Shown here one piece after another: positions 1-10,009 of a DNA stretch of 64,000 nt. Each line of letters begins with the position of its first letter. The stretch's first letter is position 1. A model generated the notes under the pieces. The model did not search any database. It was not told the origin of the DNA and saw only the letters and a program-made list of their open reading frames with translations. This DNA comes from Phialocephala subalpina (lineage: Eukaryota; Ascomycota; Leotiomycetes; Helotiales; Mollisiaceae): positions 835,770 through 899,769 of the forward strand of contig FJOG01000020.1 of assembly GCA_900073065.1 (NCBI GenBank). Direction: 5' to 3'. A program made the position numbers and the translations under genes.

Positions 1-188
1 TGCTCACATCTTGCCCTTGCCACCTCGAACTCAATCGCGACTTAATACACGGGTCTTGACATAAAAAACTCGGAACTCCAGTTCGATCACAAAACTTACC
101 TAGTTTACTACCCACTCGGGCTTTCAGGTACATTCAAACCTTTCTTCTCTTCGTAATCCCAACCATCAATCCACACCTCGAAATCAAA

Positions 189-1744
189 ATGGCACCCCCA
201 TCAGCAACCCACGACCCCGTCGAAACCGGCGTCTCAGTCCCAAACAACGGGCACGACAAACTCGGCACCGCAACCCACGAGCCTGGCCTCACCAAGCCTC
301 AAGCTGAGAAGCAAGAAGTTACAATGCCGAAGATAGCTACTCGACAAGTAGACTCTGGTAAGTTACTTACTACCCTTGTTGTTGTTTGATTTTGACGTTT
401 TGCTTTCAGAACTTGCTTCTACAACTGCCAAGATTGTGAAAGGACAGTTGCTGACGCATTTAGCAGATCCGTATAAGGAGCGGGAGTATCAGAAGGGGAG
501 GTTGGCGTTGGCGTTTAGGATTTTTGCGAAGTTGGGGTTTGATGAAGGGGTTGCGGGGCATATTACTTTGCGGGTAAGTTTTCTTCATAGGAGTATCCGT
601 AGCTAGCAGCATGGCTTCGTTGACGAAGGGAAAATGTGCTGATATTTGCAGGACCCCGTTGAGCCAGATAGCTTCTGGGTCAATCCCTTCGGCGTAGCAT
701 GGCCTCTCCTAAAGGCATCAGACCTGATCCGTGTCAACAAGGAAGGCAAGGTTGTTGATGGCGGCCCGTGCCGATTGCTCAATGCTGCTGGTNNNNNNNN
801 NNNNNNNNNNNNNNNNNNNNNNNNNNNNNNNNNNNNNNNNNNNNNNNNNNNNNNNNNNNNNNNNNNNNNNNNNNNNNNNNNNNNNNNNNNNNNNNNNNNN
901 NNNNNNNNNNNNNNNNNNNNNNNNNNNNNNNNNNNNNNNNNNNNNNNNNNNNNNNNNNNNNNNNNNNNNNNNNNNNNNNNNNNNNNNNNNNNNNNNNNNN
1001 NNNNNNNNNNNNNNNNNNNNNNNNNNNNNNNNNNNNNNNNNNNNNNNNNNNNNNNNNNNNNNNNNNNNNNNNNNNNNNNNNNNNNNNNNNNNNNNNNNNN
1101 NNNNNNNNNNNNNNNNNNNNNNNNNNNNNNNNNNNNNNNNNNNNNNNNNNNNNNNNNNNNNNNNNNNNNNNNNNNNNNNNNNNNNNNNNNNNNNNNNNNN
1201 NNNNNNNNNNNNNNNNNNNNNNNNNNNNNNNNNNNNNNNNNNNNNNNNNNNNNNNNNNNNNNNNNNNNNNNNNNNNNNNNNNNNNNNNNNNNNNNNNNNN
1301 NNNNNNNNNNNNNNNNNNNNNNNNNNNNNNNNNNNNNNNNNNNNNNNNNNNNNNNNNNNNNNNNNNNNNNNNNNNNNNNNNNNNNNNNNNNNNNNNNNNN
1401 NNNNNNNNNNNNNNNNNNNNNNNNNNNNNNNNNNNNNNNNNNNNNNNNNNNNNNNNNNNNNNNNNNNNNNNNNNNNNNNNNNNNNNNNNNNNNNNNNNNN
1501 NNNNNNNNNNNNNNNNNNNNNNNNNNNNNNNNNNNNNNNNNNNNNNNNNNNNNNNNNNNNNNNNNNNNNNNNNNNNNNNNNNNNNNNNNNNNNNNNNNNN
1601 NNNNNNNNNNNNNNNNNNNNNNNNNNNNNNNNNNNNNNNNNGGCTTATACGTATCAGACTATTGGGACAGAGGGGTCGGGGTGGTTTAGTGCGAAGCCGA
1701 CGTTTGATACGATGGAGCATCAGGCGGGGGTGGATTATAAGTAG
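189..1744 (+). CDS. Class II aldolase/adducin-domain protein (interrupted by assembly gap)
   Basis: Exons 189-357, 410-573 and 652 onward are joined by two GT-AG introns (358-409 and 574-651); the gap at 793-1641 hides the middle, and the last exon ends at TAG 1742-1744. The spliced frame stays open on both sides of each intron. After an acidic, Pro-rich N-terminus of about 55 residues comes an [31 protein letters not shown] block (in two pieces across intron 2), the start of the class II aldolase/adducin fold, then FWVNPFG and a DLIRVN segment. The C-terminal piece contains [13 protein letters not shown]. In this family three histidines bind a metal and the fold serves aldolases, epimerases or non-enzymatic adducin-like proteins; the metal ligands fall in the gap. 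Fungal relatives are usually about 280-320 aa, which fits. The substrate cannot be inferred. Confidence 0.85.
793..1641. other. Assembly gap (849 N)
   Basis: This is a run of N inside the aldolase/adducin gene. Open frames running across it are artefacts of N translation, and the true length of the missing DNA is unknown. Confidence 0.99.
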
Positions 1745-2460
1745 TGAGTGTAGTATTTGGGCTATGGGGCAGGAGTACGATCAGATTGTATCAAAGGATA
1801 GGTTGGGTAAGGCATTCGTTCATCAGTATATAAGACTGGGAGCACAAGTGGCTCCTCACAAGGTACCCTCGTTTCACGATTATCCTGCTTCATGATATCT
1901 CTGTTTCCATTGTGATAGCTTAATTGAGTAGTGCTCCGAAAATACAATGAAGTCCCCAAATTTCGTTTCTTCGTTTTCACTTCAATAGCAAAGTCCTGCG
2001 TGTTGCGAGTTTCTGGGGTCTAAGTTTTTTGTTTAGCGTCAAGTTTAGCGTTTATGGCCTGAGTTTTAGCGTTAATATTAGAGGAATGCCCCTCTCTTTC
2101 GGGCACACTCGCTTATGAAATTACCTCACACTATGTAGTTCTATGTCGTGGAGCACTGCAAACAAAGATTTTTTTTAAAAAAAAGAAAAAAAAGAGAGAG
2201 GCAGACCCCAGCGTACATACACACGGACTACAAAGAGGATCCTAAAGGAGGACAGAATTGTTCTTATTTAAATCTATAACGATCAAAATCGTTACCCTCT
2301 CGGACCCCGAAATCCAACCGGCGTGAAGGCACGATGAAAGAGTTTGCACTTTGACGAAGTTTTTGAGTGGTTGGGAGATTGGGACGAGAAATTCAAAGTT
2401 GGGAAGAAACAGGAGATGTATGGGTATGTCGCAAAATGGGTTTGACTGATATACCGCTGG
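1745..2460. other. Intergenic region with purine/T tract and a minus-strand TATAGATTTAAATAAG box
   Basis: No gene is seen. A T7/A-rich and GA-rich tract lies at 2168-2199. The reverse complement of 2263-2278 reads TATAGATTTAAATAAG, identical to the box upstream of the tRNA-like elements at 40.65 and 45.3 kb. No tRNA-like body (A box or B box) follows it here, only a T8CT8 tract about 65 nt downstream on the minus strand. The rest holds the 3' flanks of two convergent genes. Confidence 0.5.
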
Positions 2461-3807
2461 CAAATCTCATGAGGCAAGTATAAATCCTCGAGCGTGTTTT
2501 CAAGGTTCATTCCCATAATCCTACCTTCTGCGAAGTCGCTGCTCTCCACAAAGATTTCGGTCTTCTTTGTATCTCATCAATATCAAGTACTCCACCAGTG
2601 AATACTGCTCCTTGTTCTATCGAATAGTCGCAAAGTTTTTGTGCTAGCGGCATGTGTTTCTTTTCATACTCGATCGAGGCATCCGTGATGACCTTGGCGA
2701 TTTCTTCATTGCTTGCTTCTGGACTTAAGGATTCTAGGCGTGGATTCAGTTCTGAGTGGAGGAAGGTGGTAACGCCTATGAAGCCGGTCGACATTGATCC
2801 TCCCATGTGAGGGAGCATTCCGTTCGCTGCGTCTCCGAAACTGGTCATGTGGAGGTCTGGGTTGTGGAAGGCTCCGAGGTTTTTCATGACCATGAGGTCT
2901 AGACATTGTCAATCTTCTTTGTTGTATACCAGCTTGTTCAAAGTTAGTATTAAAGCCACAAAAAGTGGTTAGACTGCAAGAAAACTCACCTCGAGCAGCT
3001 TCAGAAGTGTGGGATTTGCTTCAGGAAAATATGCCGGCATATCACCCAACCCAGTCTTCCAAGCTCTCCCTCTCTTCTTATGCTCTTTCTCATGCATAAA
3101 GCATGCAATGTTCACATACTTTCCTCCCACAATAGGGAAAATGAGAACGAAATATCCAGTACCACCAATAAACATATGCGTTTTACTCGCAAGTTCTTCC
3201 CCAACTGCAGCCGCAACTTTCTCAGTCCCAACTTTCCCTCTAAAACAAATCATGCCAGAATACTCAGCAGGCTTATACTCATCTCCTTGGATGAGTTTTC
3301 TGCCTAAAGAGTTCATCCCATCACAAGCCCAGACCGCATCAACATTGTCCTCTGTGCCATCCTCGAAACTCATTTTTACCCTGCCTTGTTGGGATTTGAT
3401 GACGTTCGTCACTCTCAACCCATACCTGACTTCAAACCCCTCAGGCGCAAACCCATCCAAGAGATCCATCAACTCCTGTCTTCCGATCCTCTCATAGACA
3501 CCCAGCCCCCGGGACACTCACAGTAGGCAACACCACACTCTCATAAGTTTACGTGACGAATGTTCAACCAGACCGGACTCGTAAAACTTTGTTCTAATAT
3601 CTTCTCATAGATTGGAGGATTGAGGATCTTCACTGTAGCGAATGTTTGAGGACCGATTCCACATCCGAATGAAGGGCGGAGAGGAAGAGTTTTGGCTTCG
3701 TATTGTATGTATTCGATGAGTGGATGTTGGGTTACGGAGGCGATTAGGAGTGTGCCAACTGGTCCTGAGCCGATGATTGCGATGCGGAAGGGGTTTGGTG
3801 AGGGCAT
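2461..3807 (-). pseudogene. FAD-dependent monooxygenase (salicylate-hydroxylase-like), broken
   Basis: The start ATG is 3807-3805. The N-terminus has the dinucleotide-binding motif IAIIGSGPVGTLL, followed by blocks typical of PHBH-class flavin monooxygenases: ERIGRQELMDLLDG, a DAVWACDGMNS (DG) motif and the flavin-binding SFGDAANGMLPHMGG. The pieces lie in different frames. The frame shifts near 3541-3545, shifts again at the C/G run 3505-3514, a TGA interrupts an otherwise coding exon at 2909-2911, and the frame changes once more near 2551-2560, after which DFAEGRIMGMNLENTLEDL continues. One proper intron, 2933-2989, has an ACTAAC branch site and restores phase 0. Four lesions in 1.3 kb argue for a pseudogene; the shift in the G run alone could be a sequencing error. 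The original C-terminus is uncertain. It is divergent from the broken MFS gene at 4449, suggesting a former catabolic pair. Confidence 0.8.
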
Positions 3808-4448
3808 TCTTGAATGTTGAGAATCTGTAAGGTACGAGTACGTTCTCTTGCCTTATCAGCCCTAGAAGGCATACCGGAGTCATCCTTAAATCTCGAACTT
3901 CCTATTCGTCACTTCGTAAAATGTGTTTAATCTCGTCTCCAAACTCTATCGCGATGCAGATTTCATCTGGCGATGAGTGAATCTTACATTCTTCGACCCC
4001 AGCATCTTCGGCACATCATGCGTCTACTCCGTATTGACACAGATCTCCGCATAATAGTGAGAATCGATGCTGGTTTTCGATTAGCTTGTGGGAAATCGAT
4101 GACCAATCTGTATGATGTGTTGGCATTGGTTGGACTGATCTAAGCTTTGCATGTACGGGTTCGGGTACATTTCCGCGGATCTTCGAGAGGCTATTTTGCG
4201 GCACTCAGTCTTCACCCAGTACTGTGAGAGGAAGAATCAAAACGGAGTTTTTGCGTTGCTCAGGGTCCTGAACCCTTGCTTGAGATGCCTACAATGCATC
4301 CTGGGACATGTAGCTAGTATGGCGCACTGTAATCTGCAGAGACGGGAAGATCGAAGTACGTAATCAGCATTTCTTCTTTCTTTATCATCGTTCGTCACTG
4401 TTGCTTCTCTTGTTTCCTGTCTTGTCTATTTCTCGAAGTCAATGCAAA
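3808..4448. other. Divergent promoter region between two broken genes
   Basis: About 640 nt lie between the start codons of the monooxygenase (-) and MFS (+) remnants. I see no gene. CT-rich stretches just upstream of 4449 look like a fungal 5' leader. Confidence 0.5.
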
Positions 4449-6112
4449 ATGGCTTCTTTTGCTATCATCGACTCAACTCAAGAGCCAGCCGTCCACCCGC
4501 CCATGGCCGAAAAGAGCGATACTACCATTAGAGATGTCGATGAAGACGACCATGGCTCCACCCAAGAGGCAAAGGAATTGTTCGCTCAGAAGCTCTGCAT
4601 GAAAATCGACCTTTACGTCCTGACTCCGATGCTCTTCCTCAACTTTCTCTCGCTCATGGGACGGACCAATATAGGGGCAGCTTTGATCCAGAAACTGCCT
4701 CAAGATTTGAAGCTGAACGCAATGAATGGCTTTCTGGCGATCTCCATCCCTCTAGTGCCATTAATTCTGTTCGAGATCCCAAGCAACCTCATCATGCGTT
4801 TCTTGGAGAAGGAGCACAACTCTCTTATATGAGATACTGAGTGCTATTACTATCTGCTTAGATAAGTGCTCCCAGCCCTCCTATCTGCAGAAAATGCTGA
4901 CAGAAAGGTATACATCTCGTGACTCTCGGCCAAGGTTTCGACAAGGCCTAAGGAGCAGACTACTTACGAGTTACGACTCGTTTCGTTGTCGGCATCTTTG
5001 ACGCTGGACTCATTCCCGGTTGTGTGTTCGTCTGTTCGCTGTATTATCCGGCTTCGCATCTACAATGGAGAATGAGCATGCTCATGGTAGCCAACATTTC
5101 CTCGAACATTGTGTCCAATATCTCGGCATATGCCATTTCTAAGATCCGCAATTCCAATGAATTTCACGGCCGGAGGTGGTGAGCAAACTCGTGCCCTTAG
5201 AATCGCTGCCGAAGGCATTTTCCTAACCTTTAATAAGATATTCATCACCGAAGGCTGCCTTACCATGGGAATCGGTATGGTATGCCTCGTCTCCAACGTC
5301 GGCCACCCAGAGAAAGCCGCCTGGCTATCAGATGCCGAGAAAGAAGCCATCTCTCAAGCAGTCGAAAAACGTACCACAACGATCGGTCTATTCGCGGAAT
5401 GGTCCATCTTCCTCCGCAACCCCCTCAACTACATTTGGGCCTCTTACTACGCCCTAAACTGCTCCACCACCTACTCAGTCGCCATATTCGCCCCTTCATT
5501 TGTCCGAGCCTTTCATCCAAATACACAGTCCCCCATATACAAGGCCAGGTTGTTCCAATATTCATCGTGGGATCTGTTGCTTGTCTTCTGGCGGCGTGGG
5601 GAAGTAATCGTCTCAAGCATCGGGCCAGCTTCTCCATTCTCGGATACATCATCACAACGATCGGATTTGCTATCTTGCGTCAGCAACATATCTCGAGACC
5701 TAGCATTGCGATGCTGGGACTGTATTTTGTTAGCATCGGGACTTATATCTCTCTCCCAATTCTGTGGAATCTGACTTTGATCAATCTTCCCTCGCCGTAC
5801 CAGTGGGCGATCGGGTGTGGTTTTGTTGTTGGGATTGGAAACGTGGGAGGATTTATTTCAGCGTGCTTGTTCAGGACGAGTGAGGCGCCGCATTATCATA
5901 AGGGTATGACTAATTCTTTGATATTTACTTTGATCTGTTTGGGATTGATTGTGGTGGCCTGTGTGTACACCGCGGTGTCGAACAAAATACTGGACAAAGC
6001 TGAACTGGTGGATGAGAAAGATGGCGTCAGGGCCTCCGGACAAGTATTGAGGTATAAGGTGTGGTTTTTTGTGGAAGAAATACTTCAAGTCGGAAAGGCT
6101 TGCCCATTTTGA
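4449..6112 (+). pseudogene. MFS anion:cation symporter (allantoate/Dal5-type permease), broken
   Basis: The N-terminus (ATG 4449) gives an acidic cytosolic tail, then MKIDLYVLTPMLFLNFL and MGRTNIGAAL, the first membrane segments typical of the fungal ACS family; it stops at TGA 4830-4832. Coding similarity resumes in another frame around 4973-5170 (TRFVVGIFDAGLIPGC, SLYYPASHLQWRMSML), stops at TGA after HGRRW, and resumes at 5179-5516 (FITEGCLTMGIGM, then WLSDAEKEAISQAVEKR). A frameshift near 5517 leads to the last block, in frame with 5282-6112 (GLYFVSIGTYISLP, NVGGFISACLF). The inactivations cannot all be explained by introns: the exon ending HGRRW would need an extra base to splice to the next. 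Relatives take up allantoate, nicotinate or similar anions; the former substrate is unknown. Confidence 0.8.
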
Positions 6113-6303
6113 GATGGTGCTGGAATGAGAAAGTGTTGTGGTTCCGCAATGGCGTGGTGTCCTATGGAGCTGCCACTTGCAGCCTTAATAAGACGTCTGA
6201 TTCGATGATATATTGCGAGAAGAATGTGGACATGAGAAGTGCTTGAACGATAGCTAGATGCAAGAGAATGGGCTTAGGGATCATATATATACCATTAGAC
6301 GAA

Positions 6304-8790
6304 TTATATGTGGGTTTCCACTGCATCGGTATACTTCTCTTCATCATCTTCCTCATCATGTCCATCCTGTAGTTCGACCTTGGTTTCGTTTCGAACTCTC
6401 TTCAAACTTCGATCTCGGTCGCGCATCCCAGCATGCTCGAACAAAAAGGCAGTGGCTGCTACCTGTGCAAGCGCACTTCCAAATCCGCACCAGACACTCT
6501 TGGACCACTCCCTTGAGTAAATGAGTGGAGCCGTCACTGCACCACACAGGCTCAAAGTCCAGCAAACGTAGAACAGTGCACGGACAGGAAGCTCCTCATC
6601 TCCCCTAAGATACGGAACCATCAAATAATACAGGGAGCAGATGGCGATGATAGACTGCGAGAGCAGGGAATAGTAATTACTATCGCCAATTTCGGGAGGT
6701 GGTTCGGGTACTTGGCCTTGCAGTGAGTACGATGTTGTGATCGATGTTGCGACAGCAGCAAGGACGAGGATGAACCATGCGGTAGTTTGGAGGCTGAGGA
6801 AATGGGTGATAGCTCTGGTTACAAAGACGAAGATGATGCGAGGTAGTTGGGACATCTTCCACTGCTGAGCGGCCTTCTTTGAGAGTGATAGAGAGCTAGT
6901 CGAGGGAGATGTGCTACTTGGCGATGTTTCTTTGTCTGAATCAGGCTCCGTCATGGTAGTTGATGGGGATGAAGCTTCTGACACTCGAGGTGAGGAAGAC
7001 GTCGTAGAATCGTCCGAGTCTACATCTATGGGAATTGGAGATTGCTTTGTTGAGATACATTTCCCCGTGTCCATCTCGTTTTTTAGGTCGTGTTCCTCCT
7101 CGTGGTGATGAAGAACAAGTCGTATATCAGAGAATGACTCCCAGCAGCGTGGGCACTTTATCCCGATAGAGATCTTCTTTTGAAGAGCAAGCCGATATCG
7201 CGCATTGGTACTTTCCTCAATATTATCTAGCAGAGTCATCTGCGGGATCTTGACTGAGCAGCATGATGGGGGCCACAGCTCTCGAGAGTCTATCGTGAGC
7301 CGAACGAGTTTCGATAGACATGTTGAGCACCATAAATGGTCGCATTTCAAACAAATTGCGTTGGCGCTAGGTGGGAAAGCTTCTAAGCAGCAAAAGCACT
7401 CTTTCGTAGCTCTCGCACGCAGAGAGGGAGGGACATCCACTGCATCTCGTAAGTGAGACCTAATCCCAAGAGCAGCCATCGCTTCGGCCTTCTGAATATC
7501 CTCTTCGCCTGCCTGCTTCAGAGGTGGCAGCTTCCTGATAGCAGAGCCATTGAGTCCGTCGGCGACTTGGCTACTGTGCGACACGGTGACTGGCGAAGCT
7601 CTGCTAGATGTCGACAAGATTTCCGAAACATCTACAAATTGTGCTTGTTTCGGTGGCTCGTAGGCATCGCTATGAGCTCGGTTTCTAGAATCACTTCGTT
7701 GTCGACTCGTTGCACGACTTCGTTTAGTGGTCCGACTCCGGTAATATCCTTCATCCTCGCTGCCGCCATAATCTGAGCCCATAGTGTGATGCATCTTTCT
7801 CATTGAATTGTCCATAGAGTCGGACGACTTCGTTCTTTGAAGTTTTGGTCTATCGGAAGTAATTACTGAACCCCTCCTTTGTGATTCGTAATTCGATTCG
7901 TGACGGAAATCAGGGCTGGCGACTGGCTCTCGCCGGAACTCGTCCACCGGATTGGCTTTTTTGCGTGCAGCTTGCATGTACTGTGCAGCAAAATCCTTAT
8001 GTTCATTCCATTTCGCATCCTTCGTACGCGCATTTTCGGTATAGCTAGCCCCTCTCGTGCGCCCCGACCTCTTTCCTTCAGCATATAATCTCCTGTCTTC
8101 CTCCTCCCTTCTGGATCTTCCATTGCTCGCGGAACTTATGCGTGGCCGATATTCATCATCAGAAGACGAGTCATCGTAAGGGTTTCGAGGGGCGGTTTCA
8201 GGTGAAGAGTGCATCCGCCTTCGACGAGCATTGGTTAGCCAATTAGTGATCTGAGTATTATTCAGACCGGTCTGCATTTTGAGGTTCTCCTTCTCTTCAT
8301 CCGTGGGATTAGGCCGGCTAGAATGATTTGACAGCCAATCTCGGAGAACCACAGCTGACGCGCGGGAGAATCTTGGACTGACTCTCGAACTATCCTCAAG
8401 ACTGGCACTTATGCTTCCATCTGATAACTGCTTCTCCCCGGTATAAGTATGTCCAGCTGGCAGAGGTGCGCGAGAATGTGTCTTGAGTATTGGCTTCGCT
8501 GTCGGAAAGGAAGACTCGACCTCAAACAGGTTGCTTCGAGAGGTAGGATTGTTCCTCCCCATCCCTCTAACCTCGTAGTCCATCCGCGTTATCTTATCGC
8601 TGAGAAGTTCGTAGGCTTGTTGGATTCTCTGGAACTCGACTTGCTTGGCAGCTTTCAGAGCGCCTTCTGCGTATTTGTCTGGATGGCATTTGAGGACAAG
8701 CTTTCGATGGGCGCTTCTTATTTGCGGAAGTGTTGCGTCCTTTGGCAGGTCTAGAGCCTGGTATGGATCGGGAGAACTGTCGCCGTCCAT
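6304..8790 (-). CDS. J-domain / TALE-homeodomain / RING-like / multi-membrane-segment protein
   Basis: A single intronless frame of 828 codons starts at ATG 8790; the frame continues 54 codons upstream to 8952, but the 8790 ATG is the one directly before the J domain. Order of parts: J domain 8-73 with HPD at 36-38; TALE/KN-type homeodomain about 138-193, with the loop NPTDEEK and recognition helix ITNWLTNARRRR; a long Ser/Arg-rich disordered stretch 195-400; a cysteine cluster starting C465-x2-C468 with C483-x-H485-x2-C488-x2-C491 and a PPSCC at 508-511, resembling RING1 of RBR ligases, followed by CPRC 546-549 (also readable as C2H2 with H561 and H567); an acidic/Ser-rich linker; and four hydrophobic segments about 669-690, 705-727, 737-757 and 766-784 before an acidic tail. 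Homeodomain plus zinc finger is known in fungi; adding a J domain and membrane segments is not a combination I recognise. A membrane-tethered regulator or ER-quality-control factor would be speculation. Confidence 0.85.
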   Translation of the reverse strand: MDGDSSPDPYQALDLPKDATLPQIRSAHRKLVLKCHPDKYAEGALKAAKQVEFQRIQQAYELLSDKITRMDYEVRGMGRNNPTSRSNLFEVESSFPTAKPILKTHSRAPLPAGHTYTGEKQLSDGSISASLEDSSRVSPRFSRASAVVLRDWLSNHSSRPNPTDEEKENLKMQTGLNNTQITNWLTNARRRRMHSSPETAPRNPYDDSSSDDEYRPRISSASNGRSRREEEDRRLYAEGKRSGRTRGASYTENARTKDAKWNEHKDFAAQYMQAARKKANPVDEFRREPVASPDFRHESNYESQRRGSVITSDRPKLQRTKSSDSMDNSMRKMHHTMGSDYGGSEDEGYYRSRTTKRSRATSRQRSDSRNRAHSDAYEPPKQAQFVDVSEILSTSSRASPVTVSHSSQVADGLNGSAIRKLPPLKQAGEEDIQKAEAMAALGIRSHLRDAVDVPPSLRARATKECFCCLEAFPPSANAICLKCDHLWCSTCLSKLVRLTIDSRELWPPSCCSVKIPQMTLLDNIEESTNARYRLALQKKISIGIKCPRCWESFSDIRLVLHHHEEEHDLKNEMDTGKCISTKQSPIPIDVDSDDSTTSSSPRVSEASSPSTTMTEPDSDKETSPSSTSPSTSSLSLSKKAAQQWKMSQLPRIIFVFVTRAITHFLSLQTTAWFILVLAAVATSITTSYSLQGQVPEPPPEIGDSNYYSLLSQSIIAICSLYYLMVPYLRGDEELPVRALFYVCWTLSLCGAVTAPLIYSREWSKSVWCGFGSALAQVAATAFLFEHAGMRDRDRSLKRVRNETKVELQDGHDEEDDEEKYTDAVETHI

Positions 8791-10009
8791 CGTGAGAACC
8801 CAAAAACAAGCGAGAAACGAGCGAGTCTGCGACAATGCAGTAAAGAGGTCATAATGAAATCGAAACGCGATGAGGAAGTTGAGATATTGGAGACTGCGCC
8901 TCAATCTGTCAGCCACAGTCATAGTGGCTGCGCCCCCGCGAAGGATGCTCAAGGATGTTGCATGAAGCTGAAGAAAGCTGAGAGACCGAAATCAGAAACG
9001 GAGTCATAATTGATCGAATTAAATAGAAAGAAAATGGTGTGGAATAAGTCTGTTTAGAGTCGTCAACTTGAGATATTTAGATATTAGAAAGCTGAACAAC
9101 GGCGTTGACTTGCGGGAGCGCTAGTAAAACAGACTAAGCCCTTATTGGCCGCTCAGGAATGTCACGTGCTACCACACAGTCAACTGTTTTAGCTTTTGTC
9201 ACGTTTCGATATTTGTTTCCTATCTCAGATTCTGATAAAATCCAGAGAGATTTTGAAAGTCTCGCTTGTATTTCTGGCGTGATATGAGAATACTTGAAGG
9301 ACTTTCCGAGAACGATAAACCAACACTAAGGCAAGAGGAACTACGATTGAAGCCCCTTTTTAAGCGAGACAGCCTTAAGTCAAAGTTGCTAAATTCCGAT
9401 GATTATGTTCCATAGGGCCTCTGAGATGATTCTGGACTCAATGTATGCTCAACTCTGTCAGCATCATCTCTGCGCACTTTTTGGAAGAGGTGGGTCGCTC
9501 TTTCCTAAAGTGCGACACAGTCGTGGTTGCCGAGAAGCCAACAACACATGAGCCTGGAATTCCGCAACAGATCCTCATCGAAAATAATTTCGCAACACCT
9601 GAGATATTTTCGAAAGAGTCTTAACTATGAGGCATCATTTTACAGGGTTCTTGAGCACAATGGCAACACGATGAAATTTTGTCTGGGAACTTCTTCTCTC
9701 CTTCCTCAGAGCCTCGAAAAGTCGCATCGTCACTTCCCTCACTCACTGCAGATCACACCATCAATGCTTCTCAATTTGAAAGTCACGAAAATGGCAGGCG
9801 TTGCCTATTGGGAAGCTCTTCTGCTTCCCAAAACAACAAACTTCGCGACCGAGTACGGACCAAAGCACATCTTTCCGCAACATACATTCGTTCAATTTCC
9901 TTACAGGAACATTTAATACGCCTCAGGGTCGAAGCATCCTTCCCATCACTCTTTTATTCGAATTCAGTAGATCTACAAGCTTCCTCCCTTCAAGGAAACC
10001 TATAAAGAA
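8791..10009. other. Divergent promoter region
   Basis: About 1.2 kb lies between the J/homeodomain gene and the cysteine-repeat gene. It includes the in-frame 54-codon upstream extension of the former and a TCACGTGCTA E-box-like site near 9162. Small frames here have no recognisable protein character. Confidence 0.5.

Noticed and set aside
646..1895. Several 300+ codon frames on both strands
   Set aside because: They are composed almost entirely of translated N from the assembly gap.
9527..10005. Overlapping plus-strand frames of 108-129 codons before the repeat-protein gene
   Set aside because: Three frames overlap without motifs; the region reads as 5' flank.
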